The translations under genes and the position numbers were made by a program. Of a DNA stretch of 64,000 bases, positions 36,761-48,428 are shown piece by piece (the stretch's first letter is position 1; the number at the start of each line of letters is the position of its first letter). The notes beneath the pieces were generated by a model. That model was not told the DNA's origin. It was given only the letters and a program-made list of their open reading frames with translations, and did no database searches. The stretch comes from Apophysomyces variabilis (Eukaryota > Mucoromycota > Mucoromycetes > Mucorales > Mucoraceae): NCBI GenBank assembly GCA_002749535.1, contig MZZL01000039.1, positions 266,035 through 330,034 of the forward strand. The letters are read 5' to 3'.

Positions 36761-38258
36761 CTATTCAAAGTCGTTGACTAGGTCTTCCTGCTCGCTGTCC
36801 GGAGTATCGATAAATTCCTTGATATCTCGCATCAAGGCTTTTGCTAGCTGGCTTTGGCGGAAGCAGGTTGGCATGAGTGCAGTAACGCATTCAGCGTGTC
36901 CTAGAGGCTTGTATACTCGCAGACGCATATCTACATCATCCTGCCTTTCTTCGGGTATCACCTCATGCAGAACGGTGAACATTGTCGCTGATTGAGTATA
37001 CGGTACTATAGAATCCACCTCGCCATGAATGAAAAGAATACGCGGCATATAGTCATAGATATCTTCCGACAATTCAAACACTTTCTTATGTTTTCTAATC
37101 TGTTCAAGCGGTGAGTTTCGCTCGAATTCACTCTTAGTTGAACCCATTGCTCGTGCCATAGCCGATATTTTATCAACGCCACGTTTTCGCTCATGCTCCA
37201 GATGTTCTGCGATGTTGTACACCCCTGAAAAACTGTTACACATGAATAGTTAGTTACACTGTAAGAAACAAGTCGTTGCGCAAAGCGCAAAGGCAAGCCA
37301 TACAGGAAGAGTCCCTCAACCTGGGGTAAAAGATGTAACGGACGAGTGATTTCCGTCCTATCGTCTTGTCCACTCAATGAGATCATATTGTACTTGGCCC
37401 TTTCAATTACGTCGCAAATTATGACCTGTGCTGCCAGATGTGCCCCCGCACTATGGCCCTGTAAACCCACTTTTTTAGTTCATTCTTTCATTGACTCGCC
37501 CAGAGATTTTTCTTTTACCATGACATAAATCATTTCAACATCACCGTTGATTTTCTGTGCGTGCTTATGTGTCCATCGAATCGCCTGTCGTATATCGTCA
37601 TACATACCATCAGCCTTCACCAAGGGGTATTTTTGGTAATCTGGGACAATGACGACGTAGCCCATTTCCCGCAAAGTATTGGCAAACGAACTGTACAAAT
37701 ATTTCGAGCCAGAGGACCACGAGCCACCATGGATAAATACAATCATCGGTGCTGGTTGCTCAAGATCTTCCGGATGATATACATCCAATTTGGAAGGCGA
37801 GACAGGAGAATAGGAGATATCTCGGCTGGGGAAAGTTTGTCAATGAGCTACAGAAAGTGCGGGTGCAAGCTATCTGTTTACCTTACAATCTCGTGAAAAC
37901 GGCTACCCACAACCAAGTAGCGCCAATGAAGAAATGAAACGATGAGCGGAACGTCTCTGATCCAGTTTAGGACAAAGGATATGAATGCATAATTGACCTT
38001 GAGAACCCGAGACGGATCACAGGGTAGGTTGAAGTCTGTGTCTGTTTGTGCGAAGTAAAGGTGTAGGACCCAGGCATTCAAGTATAGACCCGCTGATAAA
38101 GATATTGACTGTCAGTACAAGTCCAGGCCGCGGCGTATATGTGAGTTACCAGTAACGATAGCGACAAAAGGTAGGCATAGTATAGCGATGAGAGCCAATA
38201 CCGGCAGAAAAAACAATGAAGCAGACACGAAAAGTGTTCGTGAATCAAGCCATGCCAT
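36761..38258 (-). CDS. Membrane-anchored alpha/beta-hydrolase, prenylcysteine methylesterase (ICME)/BD-FAE-like
   Basis: Serine hydrolase of about 417 residues. Exons 38258-38150, 38092-37882, 37825-37519, 37458-37304 and 37232-36761 sum to 1254 nt. The N-terminus has hydrophobic segments (SLFFLPVLALIAILCLPFVA) suggesting one or more membrane spans. The catalytic fold shows the oxyanion motif FIHGGSW, nucleophile elbow GHSAG (Ser about 212, created exactly across intron 37459-37518), acid in FIHGEVDSIVP (Asp about 334) and His in LGHAEC (about 373). The intermediate LDVYHPED and FSGVYNIAEHLEHE blocks resemble isoprenylcysteine methylesterase-like proteins and fungal carboxylesterases. The 5' end is uncertain: upstream sequence contains other open frames, so an extra 5' exon is possible. 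Substrate unknown. Confidence 0.82.
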
Positions 38259-39789
38259 ATTGAGCTTTTGCCCAAGAAAACTGTCGAGATACAAATAAAG
38301 GAAGAAGATAGGCAACAAGGAAAAGAAAAGGACAGCAACAGGCACCGGAAATCGAGACAAGTATTTCAGTCGTCACGACCACTTTGGGAAGTATGGGTGA
38401 CTGGGACCTCTTGTCTGAATCATATATCTGGTGACTCTGCAAACAAAAGGCAAAGCGTAACATCATCTTTTCCCACTCGAACAACTACCCATTGCGAACG
38501 ATAGAGCTATTTCGTTGCGTATCGGACGCTTGTCCCACACGATTCATACTAGAACTCATGGGATGTATTACTAGAGATTCCTCTATATCATCCGTCTGTC
38601 ACAAAGCAAACTAAACATCTATTTTATATGCACGGTCCCGCATCCGACATTGACCTTGTTTATTTATGTTTCATTTCACTCTGCAAATCAATAGAGAAAA
38701 CAACAAGAAGAAAAAAAAAGGAAAGAAAGAGAGAGAAAGGGGGAAGGATAGAAAGCTGACAGTACTGGTTTGCATAAGATCTGCTTTCTTTCTCGACATT
38801 TGAGCATGAAATTGACTATTCTTACCCTTCACAAATGCGTCTTTCTCTAAGGCCGTCTGAACTACAGATTATAAAGTCACTGGACGTCTCATCCAAATGC
38901 AGATGCACTTTCCTACTTTTCTTATTGCTGCATCTAAATCATTACCGTCAATGTATTATCCTCTTGAACACATCAAGTAGCAATCGCTCTTCTTCGTAAA
39001 GTTAATTATATGTTTAGATAGATAAACAATAGCTAATTTCCTTTCCAATAGGACCATCACCCTCATGCTTATGAACTGAAAGAAGGTAAACCATAACGAT
39101 CAAACTAGGTTTGTGTTATGACATGTGAATATTTATCCATGCCGCACAGTACAACAACATAACACATATATGATTATAACAACTGCGTGCTGTGGTCATA
39201 TTTACTCCAGAACACAAACACTTAGAATCCTCCTGAAATCTAATCTTCTCATGATTGGCTAGTACTAAATTTCACTCATTAGTTACCATTGAATTCGTAG
39301 TCGGATATCGGCCTCCAACGTATTTGGCTTTCACCCGCTAATTAGGTCCCTTAAAATGAATGAATGACAGTGAAAGAATTATCATTCTGTCGTACTCTTC
39401 TTCCGCCAAAATGTTGCACACCGTTCCGACTCAGTTTTCTGTTTTCCTAGTGTTTATAAACAGAAGCTAAGGCAATTGGAAGATAGTGTTGGTTAATCGA
39501 GAACAACTTGGAAATGAAAAAGACGATATGTTTCTGCGCAAATGCACTGTCTGGTTGTATGATTGCAATGCGCTTTAGTTCGATGTGAAACAAACCATAC
39601 CAGAGATTACAAATTTTTGCGTCCAATAACACCTTGATAAGTCTGCAAAGTCATTACTATAAATAAGCATTTTCAAGAGTTGAACAATGCCAGATGTGTC
39701 AAACCATCAGTGCTGGTCGAGCTCCGCAGCGCATCAGCCAAAGTTACGCTCAGTGACCACGAAAAAAAAAATGAAAGCCTTGTTCAGTT
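38259..39789. other. Divergent intergenic region upstream of hydrolase and eIF2D
   Basis: About 1.5 kb of AT-rich DNA. A polypurine tract of about 50 nt (AAGAAAAAAAAAGGAAAGAAAG, in part) lies near 38705-38745. No gene was recognised; an unrecognised first exon of the hydrolase could lie at 38260-38500. Confidence 0.4.
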
Positions 39790-42437
39790 ATGTTTAAGAA
39801 ACCTTTAACCAACCTAAAGTCTTTCAGTCCACTGCGTTCTTCCGATAGGAGACGCTTCCAGAATGAAGCTTACGATGCATATCCTCAATTGAAAGAAAAA
39901 TGTTCGCAGGAAGGCGCGATGCCTCTGATGCCAGACACGCTTCAATCAGCAAAATTTACTACTCACATTGGCACGCCTGGCGTTGTCTATGTAGGCGACA
40001 AAAACCCGTTGTGGATAAAGATTAACGATCACAAACCTATACCAACAGGTATGCTGGATTTTTCGGTTCAATGTCATCGGGCTGATTCATGGGATCGACA
40101 GTGTACACCCTGTGGCAGCACGTAGATTGCCTCCCGATCCTTTATACTTGGGGCCCAGTTGTACGAAAACTGATGGAGGGCGCAGGTAAAAAGAGTAAAA
40201 GAGAAAAAGCGACATAAAACAGCCTTAACTTAAAGTGTGCGTAGATCTGATGATTCCCGGTCTTGTACCTGGGCCTGACGGCAAGTTACCCAATGTTGAT
40301 AAAGATGATTTGGTAGCGATTACCGTTAAAGGATATCCGTATGTCATGCTTTGTTGGCTTTTCTTTCTGATCCTCTCTACGGCAGGTATCCGCTGGCCGT
40401 TGGCACCATGGCACTACCAACATCGGAAATCCGGCCGCGGTCAGGCATGAAAGGAAAGGCTGTTCATGTCATCCATGTTTATCACGATTATTTATGGGGT
40501 ATGGGTGACAGATCCGAACCAGCAGAATTCCAAAATGCCTCCGATGACGAGAGCTATCAAGAAGATGAAACTGAAGAACGAGTTCCGAAAGAACAAATTA
40601 CATCGCAGGAAGTGAAAGAGACAAACTCCGTTCAACTTTCTACAAGCGGTACGTTTCCCTTTCATATTCCATCAAGGGCTCAGTTGGTAGTCATTCTAAC
40701 CTGCACGTTACAGACATTGATGATTTACTGAAGAAATCGCTGTTGCAAGCACTACAGTTTAAAATGACGCCAGATAACGCTTCTACTGCGCTTCCCTTAT
40801 CGGTTTCCAATTTCTATACTACCTATATCCTTCCGAGCCGACCGATTGACATCGGGTCGGAAGTTGATATAAAAAAGTCTAGTTGGAAAAAAGTTCAAAA
40901 ATTCTTGAAGGCCATGGAGAAAACAGGGATTTTGAAGTTGAAAGATCAAAGAGGGGAAGCGTTCGTGAGTTCTGTTAATTGGTCACATTCAGAGTACGAT
41001 AGCCGTTCTGTTAGTAAAAGAACTAATAAGAACAAATTTCTAGTTTTCAAGGCTTGAAGGCTTATAAGACTATGGAAACTTCGGAAGCGAATAAACCTGT
41101 CAAAGAAAAGGAATCGGCTACAACACCCACTCAAACAGAGATCGTGGATATGTATAAGCCTATGGGCAACACTATTGCGCTGTTTGTTTCGGAAAAGCAG
41201 AAAACCGATATCATGTACACTGCGGCTGAAGTAAGAAAAATTGTCATGGATTACATCAAGAATCAGAACCTGGTAGAACCTAGAAATCAAAGGTCTGAAC
41301 AAAATACAACTTATGTAGCTGACATAAAATATATAGAATGGTAAAGATAGACGCTTTACTTTGCGATGCATTGCTTGCAAAGGCGGAATATAATACTATC
41401 GACAAATTGGCACGGGATGAGCTGGTTCAGAGGTAAAAAAAAAAAAAAAAAAAAAAAAAAANNNNNNNNNNNNNNNNNNNNNNNNNNNNNNNNNNNNNNN
41501 NNNNNNNNNNNNNNNNNNNNNNNNNNNNNNNNNNNNNNNNNNNNNNNNNNNNNNNNNNNNNNNNNNNNNNNNNNNNNNNNNNNNNNNNNNNNNNNNNNNN
41601 NNNNNNNNNNNNNNNNNNNNNNNNNNNNNNNNNNNNNNNNNNNNNNNNNNNNNNNNNNNNNNNNNNNNNNNNNNNNNNNNNNNNNNNNNNNNNNNNNNNN
41701 NNNNNNNNNNNNNNNNNNNNNNNNNNNNNNNNNNNNNNNNNNNNNNNNNNNNNNNNNNNNNNNNNNNNNNNNNNNNNNNNNNNNNNNNNNNNNNNNNNNN
41801 NNNNNNNNNNNNNNNNNNNNNNNNNNNNNNNNNNNNNNNNNNNNNNNNNNNNNNNNNNNNNNNNNNNNNNNNNNNNNNNNNNNNNNNNNNNNNNNNNNNN
41901 NNNNNNNNNNNNNNNNNNNNNNNNNNNNNNNNNNNNNNNAAAAAAAAAAAAAAAAAAAAAAAAAAATAGTGCACCTTGTTATGTTCTTAAGGAGCACTGT
42001 TCAAAGATTGCTGTCAAAGATGCAACCTTTCCATATGTTGACACTGCCAGGGAAGGAGTCTGTCCTCTGTAAAGGAAAACCAAAAGCTGTCGAGATCACT
42101 CAGGAGATCCGTCAAGGACGCAAAACTGTAACAAGGGTAACAGGCATGGAAGGATTCGGTCTGGACGTGGAAGAACTATGCAGAGAACTTACTAAACTAT
42201 GTGCGAGCAGCGCTACACGTAAGAAATGTGAGACAATCATAGACTGTAGCTAAACAGCGTATCGCTTTGCTAGATAACCCTATACATGGGTCAAGCCCGA
42301 AGAATCCAATGCACGAGGTCATGGTCCAAGGCCCACAGATAAAACACGTTTCCGAATTGTTGTTGGGCAAAGGTGTACCTAAACGCTTCATCATAGTCGA
42401 CGATAAGACGTCGAAGAAGGGTAAAGGCAAGAAATAG
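39790..42437 (+). CDS. TMA64: Eukaryotic translation initiation factor 2D (eIF2D/Tma64)
   Basis: Ribosome-binding factor that recycles 40S subunits and can deliver tRNA to the P site. Nine exons: 39790-40048, 40102-40185, 40245-40338, 40386-40648, 40714-40993, 41044-41292, 41337-41432, 42007-42218 and 42274-42437; total 1701 nt, 566 residues, close to family length. The N-terminus MFKKPLTNLKSFSPLRSSDR and the PUA domain (GVVYVGDKNPLWIKI, MIPGLVPGP, AVGTMALPTSE) lead into an acidic linker, the winged-helix/SWIB region (STALPLSVSNFYTTYILPS, LLSKMQPFHML) and a C-terminal SUI1 domain (RQGRKTVTRVTGMEGFGLD, MVQGPQIKHVSELLLGKGVP). The intron 41433-42006 contains poly(A) on both sides of an unsequenced gap; the exon-exon reading across it is RDELVQR to LLSKMQ. 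The 41293 donor begins GTCTGA, which is unusual. Confidence 0.94.
41462..41939. other. Assembly gap (478 N) flanked by poly(A)
   Basis: A run of N lies between A-tracts of about 28 nt (41434-41461) and 27 nt (41940-41966). It is wholly inside an eIF2D intron, so the coding sequence is unaffected. The true length is unknown; the A-tracts suggest that a homopolymer or simple repeat broke the assembly. Open frames reported across it (poly-Lys or poly-Phe) are artefacts. Confidence 0.95.
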
Positions 42438-42506
42438 AAATAATAGGAATCATGAAAATAAAGACGGAGATGGAATGGACACACATAAACACAGATGAGG
42501 TGTCTC

Positions 42507-43359
42507 TCATTTGAGTAATTCTTCTCTTTGCAAAACCTCTTTTTCTAATTTGATGAGAATCGTAGTTCGCTGAGGAAATCCATCTACAGGTACCGTGTGC
42601 GCGGTAACCCTAGCAGGCTAATAAAGGCTATGCTCAACAACAGGACGTAGTGGACATGATATGACTTACAAATTGGCATCCGTCCAACACAGCTTCTACG
42701 ATTCCAGCAATGAAAGCATTGCAGTTCAGCTGGGACAGCTCTTTTGGAACTGAGATATATCGGCTCAAAACCGGATCATTATCAGAAATCATATCTAACA
42801 TGGAAAGGCGAGTTAATAAACATTGTTTTGCACGATCTATGACCTCACATTCGTCTTCGTTTTCTGTACTTTTTTCCAGTGAATCTGCCTGCTTTCCAAA
42901 GAGAGCTTTCCATACAACGCTATGGATAAAGTACAAAACGCCCAACACGCGAGTCTCTCGTTTCGCTACCTTCTCTCTCCAAATCAAAAGTTCCAGTATC
43001 CGTACTCCAACACGATAACCAAACTCATTGAGCCTTGAGAAAAACTGGTTAGTGGAAAAGAAGACCACGGTACGAGAAAACAAAAGCCACGTACTTGCGT
43101 TCCAGGTCCTGGATGCCATTGACACGTTTTTGAGTATATTGGAGCATCTCTGAAAACAAGAAGTTCTGTGCACTGAGGCTGACCTGAAAAGCAAAAGATG
43201 CTAGGGCGTTAAGATGCGATGTTGTATGATGGGAGCGCAACCAACCTCAGTTCCTTTCGTCTTGTTTAGATTGCGTTCTAATATACCCTTTCCACGCGGT
43301 CGTCGTTCTGTATAAGAAGTAAAGGATGGGCGCGGTGCATTGGAAGATGTGTCGCTCAT
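42507..43359 (-). CDS. TRS31: TRAPP complex subunit 5 (TRAPPC5/Trs31)
   Basis: Bet3-family core subunit of the TRAPP vesicle-tethering complex (Rab1/Ypt1 exchange factor at ER-Golgi and Golgi). Exons 43359-43246, 43183-43095, 43033-42670 and 42617-42507 give 225 residues. Landmarks are [76 protein letters not shown], and [20 protein letters not shown] then [19 protein letters not shown], all diagnostic. Compared with the human protein, about 27 residues ([20 protein letters not shown] region) are inserted before the SVPK motif. The last intron's acceptor was set at TTTATTAG because it yields FPARVTAH. It converges on eIF2D with 69 bp between stop codons. Confidence 0.94.
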
Positions 43360-45719
43360 AAGTGGTTTTTGCACTTTTTATGCAAGGCGGTTTAACTAGA
43401 CGAGGACAAGGCAACTGAGGAGACAATCACTGTTACTGGTTTTTCGCCACTTGAAAAGCTTACTTTGCACTGGCGAATAGGACAATTCCGTGATGGCCAA
43501 GTATGAATTTAGATGAATTTGGCGTCAAAAGGAAGGAAATCGACGTACAACGACAACTTCATTTCACTTCCATAGAATGCTAAATGCTCCCTCAATAGAA
43601 GATCTCTGAACAAATAAAAGCATTCTCTTATTGCTCCATATCGTTGTATTGCTTATACCATGAGCCACCTATCCAAAGTCGCTCATGGATCCAAGTGTAC
43701 GGCAGCTTTTTACCTTAAGGATGGTAGCGCTCCTAAATCGAACTCTATATTGAAAACTCCCCTTGGTCTGATTGTTAAATCCGCATATGCAGTTGGAAGG
43801 ATTGTTGTCTTTAAGGCGTGCATGCATGAGCCTCTTTTACGCAAAGTATTAGACCCAATGCGGAACAAATCTTTTCAGGAACCAAACATCAACCTTATTG
43901 CAAATTTTAATACCATTAGCTGCCGAACCTCGAGTAGACAATCAGAAAAGAAGACAAGAAGAACGGAATTTCCAATCCAGATGCTAGCCATGATAAAAGA
44001 GGTAGATTGATAGCAGAGAATTTCAGTTAGCAACACGTAGGTAAAGTCCTTTTACTTACTGAACCTTTAGGCTATACAGGTCAAATGATGAAACCAGTCA
44101 TAACATCAACATTACAGTATTCTATAAAAGTCGAGGAAACTATTTCACACTGTACTCTTTTACTTGGCGGTTTTTGTATTTTTATATTCACCACAGGTAC
44201 TCTGACTAATCGTACATAGGGGCTGATGCATGCGCTTTTTGTCCGTTATTTAGCCCTGTGACTCCTGTTCCTGAATGGTCTTAGTTATTATGAGCACGTT
44301 TTTCCTCACATAGAGGAGCCAAGAGCCATGTTGTCGATTCTACGCAATAGTGCTCACTCTCTTGTATTTTATGATACGCAAGACAGCTGTATCATTCCGG
44401 CTCTTCTCATACTGTCAACAATTTCAAAAAGGTGCGCCATTGGGTCCCCACTATTGGGTGGGAAATAGCTGTTTTCTGTGTATACGTACGGCTACTTTAA
44501 GGCATGATGAATTTTCACCCTATTCGGACAAGTTTCGGGCGCCACTCGGGAAAATCAGGTTCATATAAGCAAACCATGACGTGCTATTGTAAATAAATGT
44601 AGGAATAACACGTCTACTTTTCTTTTGTAAATTCAAGGTTCACTCGCTTTACGGACGCGCAGTCATTTGAATAGCGTAGTTCAATGGGCGGGATTCCCCG
44701 ACAGGTGGTTCTAAATTAAGTAAGCTGATCCGCAAAAAAACAGGCGTGCTCTTAAACTGTAGTCGGATTGGTCCGTTCACTTAACATCACACAGGGTCAT
44801 CAGCTAGAGACTGTTCATCTATGTTTTCAGTCAATCGGGAATCATAGTGAAGCTTCCGTATTATGCTCCTTTTTCTGGGTCCTTAATTCCAAGGCCTGAT
44901 AAACCGGGTCCCGACATTGGGAAAGTTGGTAAACAAGACACGCAGAAACTGTATTTGTTATTGTTGGCTGGGATGCGTACTATTTTGCTTGTACAAACTG
45001 AATCATACGACCATCGAGAGATGTCTAACTTGCTTCTTTTGTTTCCATTATATAAAAAATGAGTTTCTAACCATATTCAAGAATCAACGAGAAGTCAGCT
45101 GTTCTTTATGGCTGGATGCCACATGTTAGAATGGATCTTGGAATTCATAGTAAATCTAACTATTAGTAATACAGTAGGTATATATCTTAGAAGCAGAGAG
45201 CCGATTTCCGAAGGGCAAACTTGATGAAATGAATGTCTGTAGAGCCATTAATAGGAAAAGGCTGTTCTCAGCAGAAACTAGGGGAATAGTTTAACATCAA
45301 ACAGACGGATTAGGTTAATCAAATACAGATGTAAACAATCTTGTGTTCAACACCCAAATGACATTTAGCAGCATATAACGTAATTGTAAGTGGCCAAATA
45401 GCCAAACAATGCTCTGAGTGGATTGATGCTATAGCTGGGATTATGTGGCATGGATACTTATTGTCATTATCTCGGTCAAATGTTTGATCTCTAGAAGCTG
45501 TTGTTTCTTTGTAATTAACCGGACCCATCTTTTTCTTTTCTTGAAAGGCTAAACGTGCTACACTTTTGGTAATTACCAAAAACAAAACGATTGACACAGC
45601 TTTTTACAGTTGCCTATTGTAGCAATCATAGTTCAGGTCATACGGCCTTGGACAAAATCGTCCTACCTAAGAATATAATGCGAACGTTTTCTTCTTTTCT
45701 TTTTTTTTTTACCCTCTCT
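43360..45719. other. Intergenic region (2.4 kb) with one doubtful small open frame
   Basis: Mostly featureless. An ATG-initiated 116-codon frame at 43660-44010 (plus; MSHLSKVAHGSKCTAAFYLK) has mixed composition and no recognised family. Frames at 44350-44568 and 44847-45062 are shorter and overlap in different phases. None has supporting splice or promoter signals. The final 120 bases form the leader of the F-box gene. Confidence 0.4.
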
Positions 45720-47621
45720 ATGCAAGCATTATCTTTTGAAATATTGGAGCTGATCGCAACGCTATTACCGGCTAAAGACCTTTATGTCTGTTTATCTATC
45801 TGCCGAGTGTGGCACGCAAATTTTCAGCGCGCCCTGTATCGTACGATTCACATTCGCAGTCGACGTCAATTCAAGTCATTTTGTCGTTGTCTTCAACAAC
45901 AATCGGGTTCACTGGTGCGAGAGCTCATTTTGCTCAATCGTGTCGGCATCACTCCACAGGAACTCGATCATCTTTTACTCTTTTGCCCGTTTTTGGAGAC
46001 GTTTACGCTCTCGGCCGACGGTAGTTGGAGGCATCTTAAACCATCAGCCATCTTTGGTTGGAAATATCTACGGAAACTTTCGCCATTGCACCCTAAGCTT
46101 GCCTCTTCACTTCCGTCTGCATTAGCTTGTCAGCTGACAAACCTCACCTTACGAGGCGACCATGCCCGAAGCCTTCATAGAGATGCCGCTTTACTGCCTC
46201 TCTTTGGATCGCTCAGGAAATTGCAAAGTTTGACTATCGGGGAAGTAAAGGATGCCTGGGCTTGCAGTGAACTGCCTCTATATCTCCCAATCATCCATCA
46301 GTTGCTTCCAGAGCTAGGCTATCTTGAGCTATGGAACGTTGGTCTGCATTCATTTCTCCCACAAAATAATGTTGGTCAGGGTGCAGCCAAGTTGCACGTA
46401 CTCAAAGTCATGAGCCACTTAAGCGACTGGCATTGGTTATACTATTTCGCACATGCGTATCCCAACATTCAGACCATGGTACTTAATCTACGGCTGAAAG
46501 TGTTGCTTGAAAGATCCATGACTAGGGCAGATATTGTCCAGGCACAAGAAGCTTTTCTGGTTATGGCCCGGTCTTATCATCGACTTGAGCGCCTCAGCAT
46601 TGATATTCCACCTAAATTATGGCCGGGTCGGCAATTCATGAATACATTGAACAGAAAAGGAAGACTCCTAAAGGAATATCACTGTCTTCATGAGGACTGG
46701 ACGCCGCAAATGCTTCACTCTATCAGCAAATGCGGCGCAAGTACTCTTTCGAAGATCCATATCTCGTTATGGAAAGGTACCCATGACCTTTTGCAGGTTG
46801 TTCAACCGTTGGCCGATTGCAGAAGTCTGGAAAGTCTTGACCTGAGTTGCGGCAAAGAAGATTTTGTGATCCACAATAGTTGTGCCTTAGATGCTATTCT
46901 GGATCATCTGCCGAGTGTGAAGCATCTGACACTTCACATGTGCACACTCCATATCAGCCAAGGCATGAGAAACGTGCATGGATTGCGCCGGCTAGTACTG
47001 GAAGATGTCCGATTCACTACTGCGGTCCTTGACTACGTATCACAATGGTGCCAGGAAATTTCTTATTTGCAACTAGATTATTGCATGAAGTTGCGTGACC
47101 ATCTACAACAGGAAATCCGAATTGATATGCCAGCCTGTCGTTTCCGATCGATACGAATTACTTACATGTGTCTCAGTCCCGAAGCTAAAAAACGATGCGA
47201 TATCGATAGTACGATCTTTTCGCTTACTCAACTAGACAGATCGCAACGTCAACGGAAGAACACAGATCCAGATGGCCAAACGCGTTGGTACCATATGGCA
47301 GAGAAACATGGAAATGGTTGGCCAGACGACGACGATGAAGAGATGATACGGGGTCGCTACTTGCGAGGACTGAATAGCCAAGAGATTACGCGAGTAAAAA
47401 GCTTTCAAATGGAGGTGCCGCATTGGAAAAATCTAGAGAGCATTACACGAGAGACTTACAGGACTAAAAGCAATTGGGAAATGGATTTGCCTTACGGCTA
47501 CATCAGTATTCGCTGTCGATCGGTGGATACATTGGTATTTAATTATGTGGAACTCAATATGAATCATTCCGATCATTTGTTTCCTTCATCTTCTCCGATA
47601 TCATATCCAGATACTTTATGA
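45720..47621 (+). CDS. F-box protein with leucine-rich-repeat-like C-terminal region
   Basis: Intronless gene of 633 residues. The N-terminus has an F-box (about residues 4-48: LSFEILELIATLLPAKDLYV, CRVWHANFQRALYRTIHI), which in the family binds Skp1 of SCF ubiquitin ligases. The remainder contains irregular Leu-rich stretches (LRELILL-like, LTNLTLRGDH, LRKLQSLTIGE, LESLDLSCGKE, VKHLTLHMC, LRRLVLEDV) that resemble the substrate-recognition repeats of fungal F-box/LRR proteins. The start ATG at 45720 places the F-box right at the N-terminus; the frame is open further upstream, but that part is T-rich leader. Large F-box families of this type are common in Mucoromycota (knowledge); the substrate is unknown. 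Confidence 0.85.
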   Translation: MQALSFEILELIATLLPAKDLYVCLSICRVWHANFQRALYRTIHIRSRRQFKSFCRCLQQQSGSLVRELILLNRVGITPQELDHLLLFCPFLETFTLSADGSWRHLKPSAIFGWKYLRKLSPLHPKLASSLPSALACQLTNLTLRGDHARSLHRDAALLPLFGSLRKLQSLTIGEVKDAWACSELPLYLPIIHQLLPELGYLELWNVGLHSFLPQNNVGQGAAKLHVLKVMSHLSDWHWLYYFAHAYPNIQTMVLNLRLKVLLERSMTRADIVQAQEAFLVMARSYHRLERLSIDIPPKLWPGRQFMNTLNRKGRLLKEYHCLHEDWTPQMLHSISKCGASTLSKIHISLWKGTHDLLQVVQPLADCRSLESLDLSCGKEDFVIHNSCALDAILDHLPSVKHLTLHMCTLHISQGMRNVHGLRRLVLEDVRFTTAVLDYVSQWCQEISYLQLDYCMKLRDHLQQEIRIDMPACRFRSIRITYMCLSPEAKKRCDIDSTIFSLTQLDRSQRQRKNTDPDGQTRWYHMAEKHGNGWPDDDDEEMIRGRYLRGLNSQEITRVKSFQMEVPHWKNLESITRETYRTKSNWEMDLPYGYISIRCRSVDTLVFNYVELNMNHSDHLFPSSSPISYPDTL

Positions 47622-47960
47622 ATATTAATGGAAACGCCAGATCTCTAGAAAATGCACACTGTTCATCTCTACAGTTACAAATGCTGGGAAGAATATTTAT
47701 GTTTATTATTTTTCTATTTTCCTTCTCATTATTATAGAGTTCCGCTTTTACTCTTATAGAACTGTTTGCAAAACCAACATATTTTATGTTATGACATGCC
47801 CTTAGCAAAAATGCCTCGTTCTTGTAAGGCTTGAATTTTCAGCATCACACTCTCCTACTGAGATAATATCAAGAACTTGCTACATTGAGATGATAGAACT
47901 GCTTGCTGTCCCAAGATAAAGCTATAATCTAATCACAATACGGGGCGGTCGTTTTCGAGT
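47622..47960. other. Intergenic region downstream of the F-box gene
   Basis: AT-rich 3' flank; nothing recognised. Confidence 0.5.
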
Positions 47961-48212
47961 CTAACTTGGTATATCAAATGATTTATGTTTATGCGATGTC
48001 AAGTCAATGGCATGGAACAACATTTGTTTTCCAAAACTGTACATATCAAACAGAAGACAGTACCTCTGGAACCGCATTCGATAAACGTAGACTTCTAAAA
48101 TGATAACTCCGTAACCTGCTAAAAGAAAGGCTAATAAAAGCAATGCGGCAGACAGAAGAAGTTGTCCAAAGCCGAATGGAAGGATGTCAAAAAGTGAAGA
48201 AAGGACGCACAT
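47961..48212 (-). CDS. Hypothetical small membrane protein (doubtful)
   Basis: ATG-initiated frame of 83 residues on the minus strand. It has one long hydrophobic region (FGQLLLSAALLLLAFLLAGY followed by GVIILEVYVY) that could form one long or two short membrane helices, then a basic RMRFQR and a polar tail. A possible splice donor (GTACTG) right after RMRFQR means the polar tail may be intron. No family was recognised. It sits just downstream of the Fanzor-like pseudogene on the same strand, without evidence of a link. Confidence 0.3.
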   Translation of the reverse strand: MCVLSSLFDILPFGFGQLLLSAALLLLAFLLAGYGVIILEVYVYRMRFQRYCLLFDMYSFGKQMLFHAIDLTSHKHKSFDIPS

Positions 48213-48428
48213 AGTTGGAGGAAAAGTCAAGGACTAGCTTAAGCGGGAAAAAAAATTTGAAATAGTGATCCACAGCGGAGCAGAAAGAGACGGAAAGTTA
48301 GAAAAGTTCGAACGCGCAACGAAACAAAGTGATTTAAGCAGGATAACCTCGAAGTTCGCGAATCAGCAAAGATAACTATAGGATATCTGAACGTAACTGA
48401 AGCATACCGACGGAGTACCTACAAAAAA

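Noticed and set aside
41356..42253. Open frames of poly-Lys or poly-Phe through the N run
   Set aside because: They result from translating N and the flanking A-tracts inside an eIF2D intron.
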